Positions 23,391-36,786 of a stretch of 64,000 nucleotides of DNA are shown in pieces. The number at the start of each line of letters is the position of its first letter. The stretch's first letter is position 1. The translations under genes were made by a program, and so were the position numbers. The stretch spans positions 15,485,001 through 15,549,000 of the forward strand of contig CM073562.1 of the NCBI GenBank assembly GCA_037074615.1, read 5' to 3'. Source of the stretch: Leucaena leucocephala. Lineage: Eukaryota; Streptophyta; Magnoliopsida; Fabales; Fabaceae. Below the pieces are notes generated by a model. The model worked only from the letters and a program-made list of their open reading frames with translations. It was not told the DNA's origin and did not search any database.

Positions 23391-23399
23391 CATGTTGTG

Positions 23400-24238
23400 A
23401 TAAAACACTAGATTGGTTAACCAAAATCTACCCATTGTACTAGTGGGTAAAGTTGTTATATAATTATAGATTATAGACTATTAATTTTATTTATAATTTC
23501 TATATTATTTTAGTCCTAAAATAGATATTTTAATTTGAATTACTTTACTATTATAATTAGGAAAACCTAATAGTAGTTTGATCTCTTAAATTTTAATTAA
23601 GTTGTATGACTCAATTTTTTAATTATGTCTCATTGCAATTTAACTCCAACTTTTAATTTGATTAAAACTCAATTCCTACCATTTTTTAAATTTTTTAATC
23701 TTTATAAATTAATTATTTAATTTATATATTAAGCTATTAGTATTGATATTATTAATTATTAATGTTTCATATAATATATTAATCTATATATTTATGTAAT
23801 CACATGTATTGTTCATGAATATTGATTGATGGTACGTATTGCTTTCAAATCCAAATCTGTTAATAATCCACGGAACAATATCTAATTTTTTATAACAAGA
23901 AGGACTCCTAAAATGGAATAAATATTTGTGTGGTAGGTCTGCATTATTATAATAAACATTCAAATTAAAGAAGGTTCAATATTATTTTCACTTTCAACCC
24001 CGTTATAAAATTGTCCTCTCATTTTCTCAAAGTCATTCGTGTTTTTCCTTTTTGTAAAGCAGACATTTCCCCGATTCTCTCTCTCTCTCTCTGAGTTCAC
24101 ACTGGGTCTTTGTCCCGACGCAATTTTCAGTTTCAATTTCTTCATCTTCAATGTTCTCCGAAGTCCTGTACCTATGCTAGGTCTGCGCTCATTTCCTGAG
24201 CTTCTTCTGCGCGTTTCTCGTTCACGCCCTTCCTCGCC
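23400..24238. other. Spacer and 5' UTR of the IREH1-like gene
   Basis: AT-rich spacer up to about 24000, then a CT-rich leader with a (CT)n run near 24077, typical of plant 5' UTRs. The ATG at 24239 is the one matching the family N-terminus. Confidence 0.5.
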
Positions 24239-27200
24239 ATGGTCTTCAAGGGAAGGTTTTTCTCCTCCAAGAAATCCGACTCTTCAAGCCATGATGGGTC
24301 CTCCAATAATAGCCCGCGATCACTTGGTTCCAATTCACCCAGCAGATCCGATAAGAAGAAGGTGAAATCAGCTGCCAAATATGCCCAGGTATCTAGTACC
24401 AGCAGCAGCGCTGTTGGCGGTAGCAGAGGGCTTGGTGTCGCCGCCGTGCGCCGCAAATTGCAAGTGAAGGATGGGATTAAGAAGGATGCCAATGACAAGG
24501 AAAGTCAAACTCGAGCTGAGTCCCGTCTGAAGTCGATGAGGCCAAGCTCCGGGGCAGAATTGGATTCCAGTTCGGAGTCTAAGTCACAGAAGGCGACGGC
24601 TGTTGACGGAAAGGAATCTTCATCGTCTTCGGTTTCTCCAATTTTAGCATCCTCCCTTGGGTTGAACAGGATAAAGACGAGATCAGGACCGTTGCCACAG
24701 GAGAGTTTCTTTGGGTTTAGAAATGACAAGGGGTCCACTCTTGGTGCAAGTAACCTTTCTAGACTTGGTGGTAATGGGAGCTCAGGATCAGCAAGTGAAG
24801 GAAAGAAGGAGTTGGTGAATCAGAGCAGAGTGAAGAGTTCAGGCAGCGGAACTTGGGCTGATAATGGCATTAACTCCGATAGTACTTCGACTTCGAGTGC
24901 TCCGCCCTGGGACCAAAGCCCTAATGTATGGGCGCGGTCGCGGCTACAGAACAGGGAACCATCTTCCGCAGCAGGTATGCATCTGCTTGTCCTGTGTCAG
25001 TTATTGCCCTTTTGCTTTTGTTGAACATTTCAATTCGGAAGTAAGTTATTAAGTGAAGGCCGCTTGCCTGTTTATATATTTCTAACACTTCAAATTGGTA
25101 CGTTTAATGGATGTTTTATGCTAACATTCACTTCTCTTTACTTGGTGTTCAGGGCAACTTCTCTATAGATAGTTGCGAACAGCGGAGAAAATAATAATGT
25201 CCTGTCTAGAAACACCCAAAACCTTAGGTTTCAAATCTAGATTTTGGTAAAATTTAGATTCTGAGAAATTTTAATATTTGTTTAAATGAGTTTTTAGGCT
25301 AAATTATGGTTTAAAACTAATAAACTGATGAGAGTAGTTTATGAAACAATAAAAGAGTTTATAAACTAACTAATTACTGTATTATCCTATTTTTTTTTAT
25401 ATTATCTCTTTTATTTTTTTTTATACCCTCTCTCCTCTCTCCTCTCTCGTACTTTTTTTGCACCATCTCTTTTTTTTTTTCTTATACTCTATTTCGTCTT
25501 TCCTTTTATATCTTATCTCTCCCCATCTAATACTCATACCCTTTTTCGTAATTTACCATTAATAAAAGTACTTCTGGAAATAACTATCTAAACACTAATT
25601 TATTCAAAACCACTTTTTTTTCATAAACTCTTCTCCAAAAGCTATTTTCTATAAGCTGTCCAGAAGCCTTTTTTTATAAGTCTTTTTCCAAAATCTTATC
25701 CAAACACACTAAATAAGTAAAAAAAAAATTCACGATGTGTAAACAAATTGGGAGTGGAATCAAATTTGAAGTAAATTGTTTTTATTCCTTTTTTTATGTT
25801 GGTTGATTTTCACATTTTGTTATTTATTAGTCTTTGAAAGTATAGATAATACTAAAAATACCTAAGGTTTATTGCTGGTGTATACATGAAAGATAAATTT
25901 CAATTGACATTGCATTTCTTGCTTTTTTGTACCAAATGACAATTTATTTGCTTGGCCATGAGAAATAAGAATTAGTTGATACTTGTCTTTTCATTTGTGC
26001 ATATGGGAAATATTTCCACATGGACTCGATTAAGTTACAATGCTAATAAAATAAAATAAGAAGACATGTATTTCTGAATTTAGCATAATCAAGAAAATCC
26101 CACCAATTAAAAAATTGTTAAAAATAAAGATGAGTTATCTGCAGTTCTGCATGACAATGGGGAATTGTACCCTGTAGATACCTGAATGATGTATGTTTTG
26201 GCCACCTCTCCATGTGCATGTTGGAACAGCCTGCTGATGTCTGAAGTCTATACTTCTCTTGATGGTCCAATGAGCACAAATGACAAAAATGATGAAATTG
26301 CCATACACCAATGCATCTGCGATGTGGAGAAACTTAGAAAAAATGACCCACAATTTGGACTTGGAGATAAGTTATTACTTGAATCCAAGTCAATGTAGTT
26401 CAAGAAACGTGCCGCAATGGACATTTACACTATTTGAAAGGCATCCTGTTGACTTGAATTTTGTGACATTAAACGTTATGATGTTGAAAACCCCATTTTT
26501 ATTCAGTTTTTGGTTTGAATCATAATCTTCCTTATGAAGTATATTGTTACTCGCAATTAAAGTGGTATTGCGATGGTGAAATTCCCAATCACGGAAATAC
26601 CTTAAGAAGGCATCATAAAGTAGGTTTTGACTTGGTTTTTAAACTGAATCTTGCCAACACTGAATGATTCGGCCATTTGCTGCCACACAGATATGTCTTG
26701 GAAGAGCACTTCAACCTTACCAAAACCTATTCAAATGTACTGCTCGCAGCTTATACAATGCAAGTGGTTGGCTATATAACCAATTTTCATTTCCCTGCAT
26801 CTGTCTTTATTGAGCTTTTTCAATCATCGATTGTTGATTCCTATACTTAACTGAGTGTTTATGCCCATGGAACCCGTAAGTTTTGCTTACTGCTTCCAGG
26901 CTTTGGTCTAAAGGTGGAGGCCGGGGGTGGCTAACGTGTAAATTTTATGCAACTTTCTTATTTTCTCAGGATTACCTATGGTCTAATTTAAAGAGTGGTG
27001 CTGTCTGTTTCTATGTTTCTTTTACTGCAGTGACTGGCAAATAAATACTTTAAGTTCTCTAACGCTGCTTTCTGTTTCACTTTTAAACAGGTAGACAGGA
27101 TTCATCGCCATCTCAGTCAGGAGCCTTAAGAAATGCAGATGTTTGCACTCCAGCGGTATATTATACATATTATTTACTTGATTCATCTTATTTTTGGCTG

Positions 27201-30200
27201 CTTTAAATGCTCAATATTTGCAGTCCTGTAAGTTCCATTATTATGGCTCAATATTTGTTTTTTGTAGACTTCATATGATTTTGAAAACCCCAAGGAATCT
27301 GAATCTCCTCGTTTCCAAGCTATATTACGGGTCACAAGTGCACCCAGAAAGAGGTTTCCTGGTGACATTAAGAGTTTTTCCCATGAGTTGAATTCCAAAG
27401 GTGTCCGACCCTATCCATTTTGGAAGCCTCGAGGGTTAAATAACTTGGAGGTAATTGAGTCTCAATTTTCATGCTATTTAAAGGTGGCGCTTGGTGGTTT
27501 GGGAAGCATATTGTGGTTTTTTGGGTAATCTTTTATTGTTGAATGCAGGGGGTTTTGGTTGCTATTCGGGCAAAATTTGATAAAGAAAAGGAAGGAGTGA
27601 ACTCTGAACTTGCTATTTTTGCGGCAAACCTGGTTGGAGTTCTTGAAAAGAATGCAGATTCTCATCCTGAGTGGCAAGAGACAATAGAGGACTTACTGGT
27701 TTTGGCTAGGAGGTGTGCTATGACTACACCTGGGGAGTTTTGGCTTCAGTGTGAAGGCATAGTTCAGGAGTTGGATGATCGGCGTCAAGAACTTCCTCCT
27801 GGGATGCTTAAGCAGCTTCACACCCGAATGCTTTTTATTCTTACGAGGTGTACTAGATTGTTGCAATTTCACAAAGAAAGTGGTTTGGCTGAGGATGAAC
27901 ACGTTTTTAATCTTCGACAATCTCGAGTCTTGCATTCTGCTGAAAAACGTATTCCTCCTGGCTTGGGAAGGGATGCAAAAAGTTCCAGTTCCGCAAAAGG
28001 CTCAAATCCCTCGGCAAAAATATTTTATAGTCAGGAGCAGCGTATATCAGATTGGAAAAAAGATGTAAAACCAGAGAGTCTTTCACTTCCTGTTCATGAT
28101 GATAGTTCAAAACTCTTAGAGTCTCCTTCAGGGAGGGATCGGATGGCTTCTTGGAAGAAATTCCCATCTCCACCAGCAAAAAGTGCAAAGGAAGCTGCTC
28201 AGTTGAAGGACCAAACCTATGGGAGAGTTGAATCTTCAAAACTTTCAAATAAAAGATCAAATTCTGATGTAGATCTATCTACTATAACCAAGCCATCAGA
28301 GCATATTCCTGTCAATGACTCCCAGGAACATATTTTTAAGAACCAACAAAAAATTTCTTTGGGCTACTGGGGAGATCAGCAGAATATCAGTGAGGAGAGT
28401 TCAATAATTTGTCGTATATGTGAGGAGCAAGTCCCTACTTCCAGTGTTGAAGATCATTCAAGGATTTGCGCTATTGCTGATAGATGTGATCAGAAGGGTC
28501 TTGGTGTCAATGATCGTCTCATTCGAGTTGCTTATACGCTAGAGAAGATGATAGAATTATGTACACAGAAAGATGTCCAACAAGCAGTTGGAAGTCCTGA
28601 TGTTGCAAAAGTGTCAAATTCAAGCCTGACTGAAGAATCTGATGTTATCTCCCCAAAACTTAGTGATTGGTCTCGCAGAGGCTCAGAGGATATGCTAGAT
28701 TGTTTCCCTGAAGCTGATAATTCGGCTTTTATGGATGACCTAAAGGCCTTACCTCTTATATCATGTAAAACTCGTTTTGGTCCAAAGTCTGACCAAGGAA
28801 TGACAACATCATCTGCTGGGAGCATGACTCCTAGGTCACCTTTACTGACACCAAAGATGAGTCATATTGACTTGCTCTTGGCAGGGAGGGGTGCTTATTC
28901 TGAACAAGATGATATTCCGCATGTATGTCTATTTTGGCCTGTTTTGTTCAGTTCGTCTTTTTGTCTTTACTGTGGTTTGTCACATTCACTTCAGCATTTT
29001 CCTGTTATTCTATCACCCATGTGTTCTTTTATTATGTTCGCATAAGCAACCTAATAATTGTAATAATATCTAATTATACACTTTGTTTGACAAATCGCTT
29101 TTAACGTAAGTTCTGATATTATAATATATTAGACACATGCCTAATATTTTCGAAAAGGCAAATTCTTCCCGATTTTAAAATATTTTTGTTGGGAACATAT
29201 TATATTCAAGCTTTTGCTGCAATTCAGCTTTGCTTTTTTGTTTCACAGAATAGTGAATAGTCACGTTAATTGTATTTTTTATTTGGTGGATTTGTGACTT
29301 CTAGTCTGATTAAGACTAGGAGTGCTTCAACAAATTCTTTTCTACTTGAGGTATAGTATCAAAATCAAAACCAAGAATTCCTTTCATTATAGAATTTTGT
29401 GGATGGCATGAGTTGTAATGGTGTTTGCAGAACACAAATGTCTTCTTAACTTGAGGAGATGAATTTTAGCCTTACTTTTCTTGAGCATTTACTAATTTCT
29501 TGAAGATAAAGTAGGGATGAGAAGAATCCAAGTGATGAAGAAGGTGCATTTTAAAAATAAACTTGGGGAAGAGGCGACTAGAGAGGGATTAAGTAGGCTC
29601 CATGGGTGTGCATGTAATAAACAATAGTATCCACTGAAGATGCATTTTAAATGTCTATGTTGATTAATTTGTATGCAAATTAATGCATTGACAGTTTGAA
29701 TTAGTATAGTTTTGTTACACTTGGAATTTAGTTGTGAAGCCAGCATTGTAATACTATGCTAAATTTTGGAATGCACTTTAAAGAACTTTGTGTGATATTC
29801 CAGTGCACTCAACTATGAGTTCCTGCATAAGGCTGTTATTGATGGCGGGAAGCTACCTGTTTTTTTTTCTTTTGGTATATTGTAGATGAATGAACTTGCC
29901 GATATAGCACGATGTGTAGCAAATACACCTCTGGATGATGATCGCTCAATCTCATATTTATTATCTTATCTTGATGATTTGAGGGTTGTTGTAGAGAGGA
30001 GAAAATTTGATGCACTCACTGTGGAGACCTTTGGAACTTGTATTGAGAAGCTGATACGGTTGGTACTTTGCTTCTACCATTTCTAGATTACATTTCTGTC
30101 ATAAAGAAGGAGCTCTTACTCTAAAGTAAACTAGGACAATCAGTAATGGATTCTTAATGAATAAAATTTAGGGTAAATTCTTATTATGGATGCTGGATAT

Positions 30201-33200
30201 TAAGTGCCAAATGATATGGCCTCAACCACATTATGTAATAGATTGACCTTGTTCCGAAACTGAATGCCGTATTCCATACTGATATAACAATTTCTATGTC
30301 TTTATCTGTCCAACATCTCTTTTTACTATTCATGGTTAGATTTTTATTGATTTTTTGACTATAATATTTCTTACAGTATTTTAACTTGTGAACATGTATG
30401 TTTTATGCAACCTTTTTGTGAAAATTCTTTTTGTCGTTTGTTAGGGAGAAGTATTTGCAGCTTACTGAGATGGTTGAAGATGAAAAGATTGACCTAGCTA
30501 GCACTGTAATTGAAGAAGATGCTCCTTTGGAAGATGATATGGTCCGTAGCTTGAGAACAAGTCCAGTCCACTCTTCAAAGGACCGGACCACTATTGATGA
30601 TTTTGAGATTATAAAACCTATCAGTCGTGGGGCATTTGGACGGGTTTTCTTGGCTAAAAAGAGAACAACAGGGGATCTTTTTGCTATAAAGGTCACTATA
30701 CATATGTTATTTCCCTTTTTCCTTATTAAGTCAATTTATTTGTTAATATTTTTACTGTGTCCTTCTGATTTGTGCTTGTTGATCTGATAGTCATGAAATC
30801 TGTGACTCTCAGAACCTATATCTTCCAAGTCTGTTTGGGTGTACTCATCTGTGTTGCCACAGACTATTTGTTTTATATTTTATATATTTAATATAATCGT
30901 AATTGTTTTTTATGCGATTTTTATACAGAAGTTGCCTACAGCTGAAATATGTGGACTGTGAACAAAGCTTATCAGCTGTAGACATCATTGTTTATATGTT
31001 CTTCATTTCTCCTATGTTGAATGCAATTTCTTTATTTCTGATAACATCATAAGTTCTGAGTCTTTGGCTTTGGCATGTATCAAACAGAATCACTGTAGGC
31101 TTGCTGAAATCCTGAGGGGAGATAATGGAGAATATTAAGACAATTTTAGGGAAAATAGGAATTTTAATTTTATATATTTCGATTAATGTAATTAATTAAA
31201 AATCAGAGGGGCAAAATTGTTATTTCCCATGAGAAGATCTAAAAAATATATGTAAAAGCTGCTGGGATTCGCTCCTAGGGAACCATTGTTGCAAATAAAG
31301 GAAACCATGGCTTTGTCAATAATCAATTATGGCACAAAAATGGGTGTTTGGGTCCAAAAGCATTTTTTTTTTTCAAACCAAACACAATATAGGGAGATGA
31401 AAAATATTGCCTGGGAACTTATGAAGACTTTGAATGTTTTTATTTTTTATTTCTCATTTGGCCAAACACATTTAATCTTACTGTGTTTTGAAATTATTTA
31501 TATTTCCTGTTTTAAGCTTAATGATTTTGTTCTTACCATGTTATGCTATCTTGTAACAGGTTCTCAAGAAGGCAGACATGATCCGTAAGAATGCTGTGGA
31601 AAGTATATTAGCTGAACGTGATATCTTAATCACGGTGCGCAATCCTTTTGTGGTAAGTCTAGCTTGCTTATTATTTAATATTGCTTTCAGAAATGGTAAT
31701 TGCATTCTCACATTGGGATGAACTGTATCAGGTTCGTTTCTTCTATTCTTTTACATGTAGTGAGAACCTGTACCTCGTCATGGAGTATCTTAATGGAGGG
31801 GATCTGTATTCATTATTAAGGAATTTAGGCTGCCTAGATGAGGAAGTTGCTCGTGTATATATTGCAGAAGTGGTAATTAATCACACCCCTCTCTCCCCCC
31901 TCTCCCTGTGTGTGTTGCAAGTAATATGGAAAACGATATTATATCTTATCCTCTGAAGATTGATTTTCTTTCTAATGGTAGGTGCTTGCACTAGAATATC
32001 TGCATTCACTGCGTATAGTTCATCGGGACTTGAAGCCTGACAATTTGTTGATTGCACATGATGGTCATATTAAGGTAATGACAGGGTATGCTTTGATTCT
32101 TAATCTCTTGGGACAGATGCAAGTAGCCCGGCATTGTTAGCAAAATAGTTTTATGATTGGGATAGGACGATCCACCCTTAAATTATGCTGTCTAGGGGTA
32201 ACAATCACGCTATCACCCCACGTTGAGTAATATAGAATGGAAGAACTAGACAGTTTAAGACGTCTAAATTCTGCCGTAGCACAACCTCTTAAAGGCAGAC
32301 AACTTAGCGATTGTATCCTGCCGTTTACTCTGGCTTCACATTGGTCAAAATGTTCCATAGGTTAACAATAACAAGGCACACATTTTTGTGATAAGAATAC
32401 AACTTTGTGATAGATTTGCTTTACATCTAAAAGTTGGCCAAAGGAAAAAATCCCAGAATATATTTTTCTTTCTTGAAGAAGTTGATCATAAAAGCTTTCT
32501 CCCATCCTTGGTGTTACCATATAGACCGGGGAAGAAAAGGATTAATGAACTTGAATATACTTAGTCAATCTCTCACAGTGGAATGAGTTAATATGAATGT
32601 TAAATCTTTCCATTAAGTTACCATTGGTGGCCTTTGGCTTTAAACATTCATGCAAACTTGAAGTTCTACTGAACAAAAGTTCATGCTTTGGCATCTGTGC
32701 TCCCAACTTGATGAAAGGTCTGTTTTTTATGGGTCATGCAGTTAACGGACTTTGGGCTTTCTAAAGTTGGTCTCATCAATAGCACTGATGATTTATCTGG
32801 TCCAGCAGTGAGTGGGACATCCCTCCTTGGGGAGGATGAGCCTCAGTTATCTGCATCAGAACATCAAAGGGAAAGGAGGAAAAAACGTTCTGCTGTGGGT
32901 ACACCTGATTATTTAGCACCAGAGATACTTTTGGGAACTGGACATGGTTCGTATAGCCCCTTTTTTAATGTTTAAGGTGGTTTAATTTTCTTTTTCTTCT
33001 GTCTCTTAATGTAATGTTTGATCTTTTGCCGTTATTAGGGTAGAAATTATTTTCCTGGTTTTGAGAATTAGTTCTTAACAATGCTGGGAAGTGAGGATGT
33101 TTAATTTTAGATCTATCTTGTTCTTTACAGAATTAGTGGTTTCTTCACACACTCACTCTCTCTCACACACACTGGTGTAAAGCTTTGGATGTACTTTTCT

Positions 33201-35793
33201 TTGGGTATTTGTTATTACAAACATGACTATAACAAAATTTAGTACAAATTTTACAGGATATACTGCGGATTGGTGGTCTGTTGGTATCATTTTATTTGAA
33301 TTGCTTGTTGGCATTCCGCCTTTCAATGCAGAGCATCCTCAGGTTTTTACCTCAAATTCTTGCGCTATAAATGTCTGTTAATGGTCTTTTACTTTTAGTT
33401 GAAAATTGAAGTTTGTTGTCTTCATTTTCTTTCTGCTTCTCTAGTCTAGGTACACACGTATATTCTTGGCATGTGTCATTCACATCACAATCTGTCAAAG
33501 TAATCAATACACTTTAATTGTGCTCCTTGTAAAAAATAATGCAACAGAGTGTCAGACAGAATCATATATTCTAAGTATCTTGTACAGTTATTTTTCAAAT
33601 AAATTCACTAAATATGTGGTTGGACCGCGACTAATATATGTCTTGGAAATATGGATATTTAGTATAATATTATCTAATTATAGGAGAGATGCCTCCAAAA
33701 AGAATGGAATGCTGCTTCGCTCCGAGATTCTTGGGTATATTGATTATGTATCATAGTCTTTTATTTTTCGTTGATTCTGCTCCTTATTTCTTGGGATCCT
33801 TGATTCACTCGTTGTATATATCTCGGCATAATCCCTTCTGTGAAATAATAAGATAGACTTCCTCTGTGCTACAAGAAGCAATGTTAATGTATATTTGTCT
33901 TCTAATTGCCAATGGGGGTGTAGCTGCTTGTTATTTTCTTACTCTTTTGTCTTTTTTGGGGGTGGGGCCCTTATTTTACCTTTTTGGAGGCCAGTTGTAT
34001 CCAAGCAGTAGGAAGCATGTTGGACGCATATCAAGCAAAAAGCATACTTCTTTTTCTCATGTGCTTGGTCGTGTGTTAATCACTTCTATATATTATTGTT
34101 ATTAGCATCACAATGCTAGCTAAGCACTCACTGACAGATGTGGCTGTTTCTATTGTAGACCATATTCGATAATATTCTTAATCGCAAGATCCCTTGGCCC
34201 CATGTTCCTAAAGAAATGAGTCCTGAAGCACAAGATCTTATTGATCGGTAATTGAATATGTTCTGTTCTTATTTAAATGTTATAGGGCTTGGAAGTCTTT
34301 GTTTTGTTTGCACCCTGAAATTCAGAATATTAGTTACTTGTAGTTTTTTTAACAATATCTGACTGAGTAATTCCTGCTGCTTGATCATTCAAATCTTTTC
34401 TAACATATTCTGTATAGCAATCTTGGTCCAGTGTATTTTGATGTTTAAGAAAGCCAATGAATATTATTCCTCTGACATCCACTGCTGTCAAATGGTTTGT
34501 TTCAGTGGATTTTTCATGGTTGTTGCCTTAGTTTAGGTTCTTTCAGTTAAGTTTAGAGCTAGCTAGAAATTCTGCACTATTAAAAGTCTTTCCATGAATA
34601 TCAAAGTTGGTGTTGTGAATCATATGGAAGGCCCTTAAATTTTGCCCAACAGTGACAATGGACATCATAATTTGCTTTCTCCTCCTGAAGGCTATTCTTC
34701 TTAACTGATCAATCACATAATTAATAAGGATGGATTTTTCTTTGATTAGTGACCTAAGATGTTCAATTTTCAGATTATTAACTGAAGATCCTAATCAGAG
34801 ACTTGGAGCTGGAGGGGCATCAGAGGTGATATTAGATTTTTTATATTATCATATGGATGCTTGTTTACATTGTTTAGATATTTCTGTTTTTTGTCATCGC
34901 TACAAAGCCTAAGGCTTAATGATTCAGGTAAAGCAGCATGTTTTCTTCAAGGATATAAGCTGGGACACCCTTGCCAGGCAAAAGGTTAGAGCTACTTTCT
35001 CTAAGTCATGAATGTAAATAGTATGGCGACCACCTTATGTTGATTCATGTCGTGGTAGAACACCAAAAGGCTCTTTTAATTTTTGCAGGCTGCATTTGTC
35101 CCTGCCTCCGAGAGTGCTCTAGATACTAGTTATTTCACAAGTCGCTATTCATGGAATACCACTGATGGCCTTGTTTATCCAGAAAGTGATGCTGAGTATT
35201 CTAGTGATGCAGATAGTTTAAGTGGCAGCAGTAGTTGCTTGAGCAATCGTCAAGATGAACTGGTACTGCATGTATGGGCATTGATAGATATATTGCTGTT
35301 GAATTTATATACTGTGGGCTGACTCGCTTTTGGGAACACCTTTAAGCAGGGAGATGAATGTCAGGGTTTCGCCGATTTTGAGTCAGGCTCATCTATCAAT
35401 TACTCTTTTAGTAATTTCTCCTTCAAGGTATCTCCTCTCACTCTTGTTACATTCCAATTTTTATTTATTATTTCAACAAATAAGTAGAATTATCTATCAT
35501 ATGAATTATGCATAATCTGGTATGCGGGTATTCTTTTTCATCAGAATGATATACGTTATGCGATGGCTTTGTAACCCTTTTTGATCTTGAAATGGGCAGC
35601 TCAAGATCTGTTCCATCTGCTTGTCTAGCATGTTAATATCCCCTTATGCCAAGTTAATTCATCCTTAATTAAACATTATCATGTGCTAATGTCTCCATTT
35701 GGTTTGCAGAATCTCTCCCAGCTTGCATCTATCAACTATGATCTTCTCACCAAGGGATATAAAGATGACCCACCTACAAATTCCAGCACATAA
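24239..35793 (+). CDS. IREH1: AGC-type Ser/Thr protein kinase, INCOMPLETE ROOT HAIR ELONGATION family (IREH1-like)
   Basis: Seventeen exons join in frame to 1309 aa (family about 1296): 24239-24974, 27091-27155, 27268-27450, 27549-28922, 29886-30058, 30445-30691, 31560-31652, 31732-31872, 31982-32074, 32742-32946, 33257-33342, 34159-34247, 34774-34825, 34928-34984, 35089-35262, 35350-35427, 35710-35793. The N-terminus (MVFKGRFFSSKKSDSSSHDG) is Ser-rich, with SSLGLNRIKTRSGPLPQESF as in IREH1. A C2HC/C2H2-like finger (CRICEEQ...DHSRIC) lies near residues 616-637. The kinase domain starts near 894: glycine loop SRGAFGRVF, HRDLKPDN near 1018, DFG at 1038-1040, a ~50-residue insert, then GTPDYLAPE. 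It should be active. The C-tail includes FTSRYSWN. IRE-type kinases promote root-hair and polarised cell growth. Introns are phase-consistent GT-AG; intron 1 carries repeat copy B. Confidence 0.94.
25200..25710 (+). mobile_element. Dispersed T-rich ~0.5-kb repeat, copy B (in IREH1 intron 1)
   Basis: Shares the family landmarks in order (TAAATTATGGTTTAAAACTA, GAGTAGTTTATGAAACAATA, CT-rich core, AATAAAAGTACTT) and ends in ATCTTATCCAAACACACT, the best-kept right terminus in the window. It lies within the first intron of the kinase gene. Confidence 0.75.
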
Positions 35794-36524
35794 CCGTCTC
35801 ATCATACTGGCCTCATTCCATAATTTGGTTTTCAACATATGACCTGAGCCATTTTTGTGTGCATATGCACCTTGTTTGTAAGCCTTGTGCATGTATGATT
35901 CTGCAAAGCTTGCATAATTTCAATATATCTTTGCCCCGTATGTATTATGCCGATCTAATTATATCTGAATTTGCAGAGACTTAAAGAAGGCTCAAGCTGG
36001 TCCACGATGTGCTCGTTACTTATTAGGTAACAAATCAACACTGGGATTTCAACCTTTTGGGGTTTACGTTGTGTATGTATTGGGGACTGTAAAGTACTTT
36101 AAAATGCATACAAGTGTTGGTTGTTCACATTTCTCTGTGGTGGTGGGTTGCTATTGTTATTATGGCCATGTGGAGACATCCTTTTCTCTGTTCAGGTTCA
36201 GGTCACTGTAATTTACTTTCAGAATTTTGAGATATATGAAGTCTTTTCTGACCCTCTCTCTCTTCCGTCTGAGCATTTTCACTTTACAATAGTTTATCTA
36301 AAGTGATTAACTTTCTGACCGGGATTGTAACTTAATGGGCTCGCCATTAAATTTAGGGTTTTCCTGACCTCTGGAGACTGGAGATGATGACACATTAATT
36401 TGCTCTCAAGCTCTTGCTTTTCAGGGGTTCTCAGCTCAGTCATTGCAATCTCCAAATTAAAAGTCAAGCAGACTTGTGCCTGCAAAAACAGGTTCATTCA
36501 TTGAAGTAGCAGAGTTGCTAATTT
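35794..36524. other. IREH1-like 3' UTR and flank
   Basis: This is the probable 3' UTR. A TTTGCAG near 35972-35978 could be the acceptor of a 3' UTR intron, but no matching donor is firm. No further gene seen. Confidence 0.4.
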
Positions 36525-36786
36525 TACTCACTCCATTCATATTTATAAATCACATTTAACTGATTTTTTTAAACCAAGAAAATTAGTTAGAATTGATTAT
36601 ATTTAAATTATCTTTTCAAAAATACCTTATAATTAAATGTAAATTCTCGATATTATCTTAATTCCTCATTTCACCATAGCTACTCAATGATAGAGCATTA
36701 GTGAGACAGCTTCGTAGATTTTACATAATGACTTGTAAAATGTGAAAAGAGAACTTCTAGTGATTTATAAATAGGATATAGGTGGT
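36525..36786. mobile_element. Stowaway-like MITE with ~28-bp terminal inverted repeats
   Basis: The left end reads ACTCACTCCATTCATATT, then TATAAATCAC. The right end carries GTGATTTATAAATAGGATAT, then AGGTGG. Read as reverse complements, the ends match over about 28 bp with a few changes, the layout of mariner-type Stowaway elements. Length is about 260 bp and the interior is non-coding. Confidence 0.65.

Noticed and set aside
26180..26525. Overlapping 70-81 codon frames in the first intron of the IREH1-like gene
   Set aside because: No similarity recognised and inside an intron; treated as chance.
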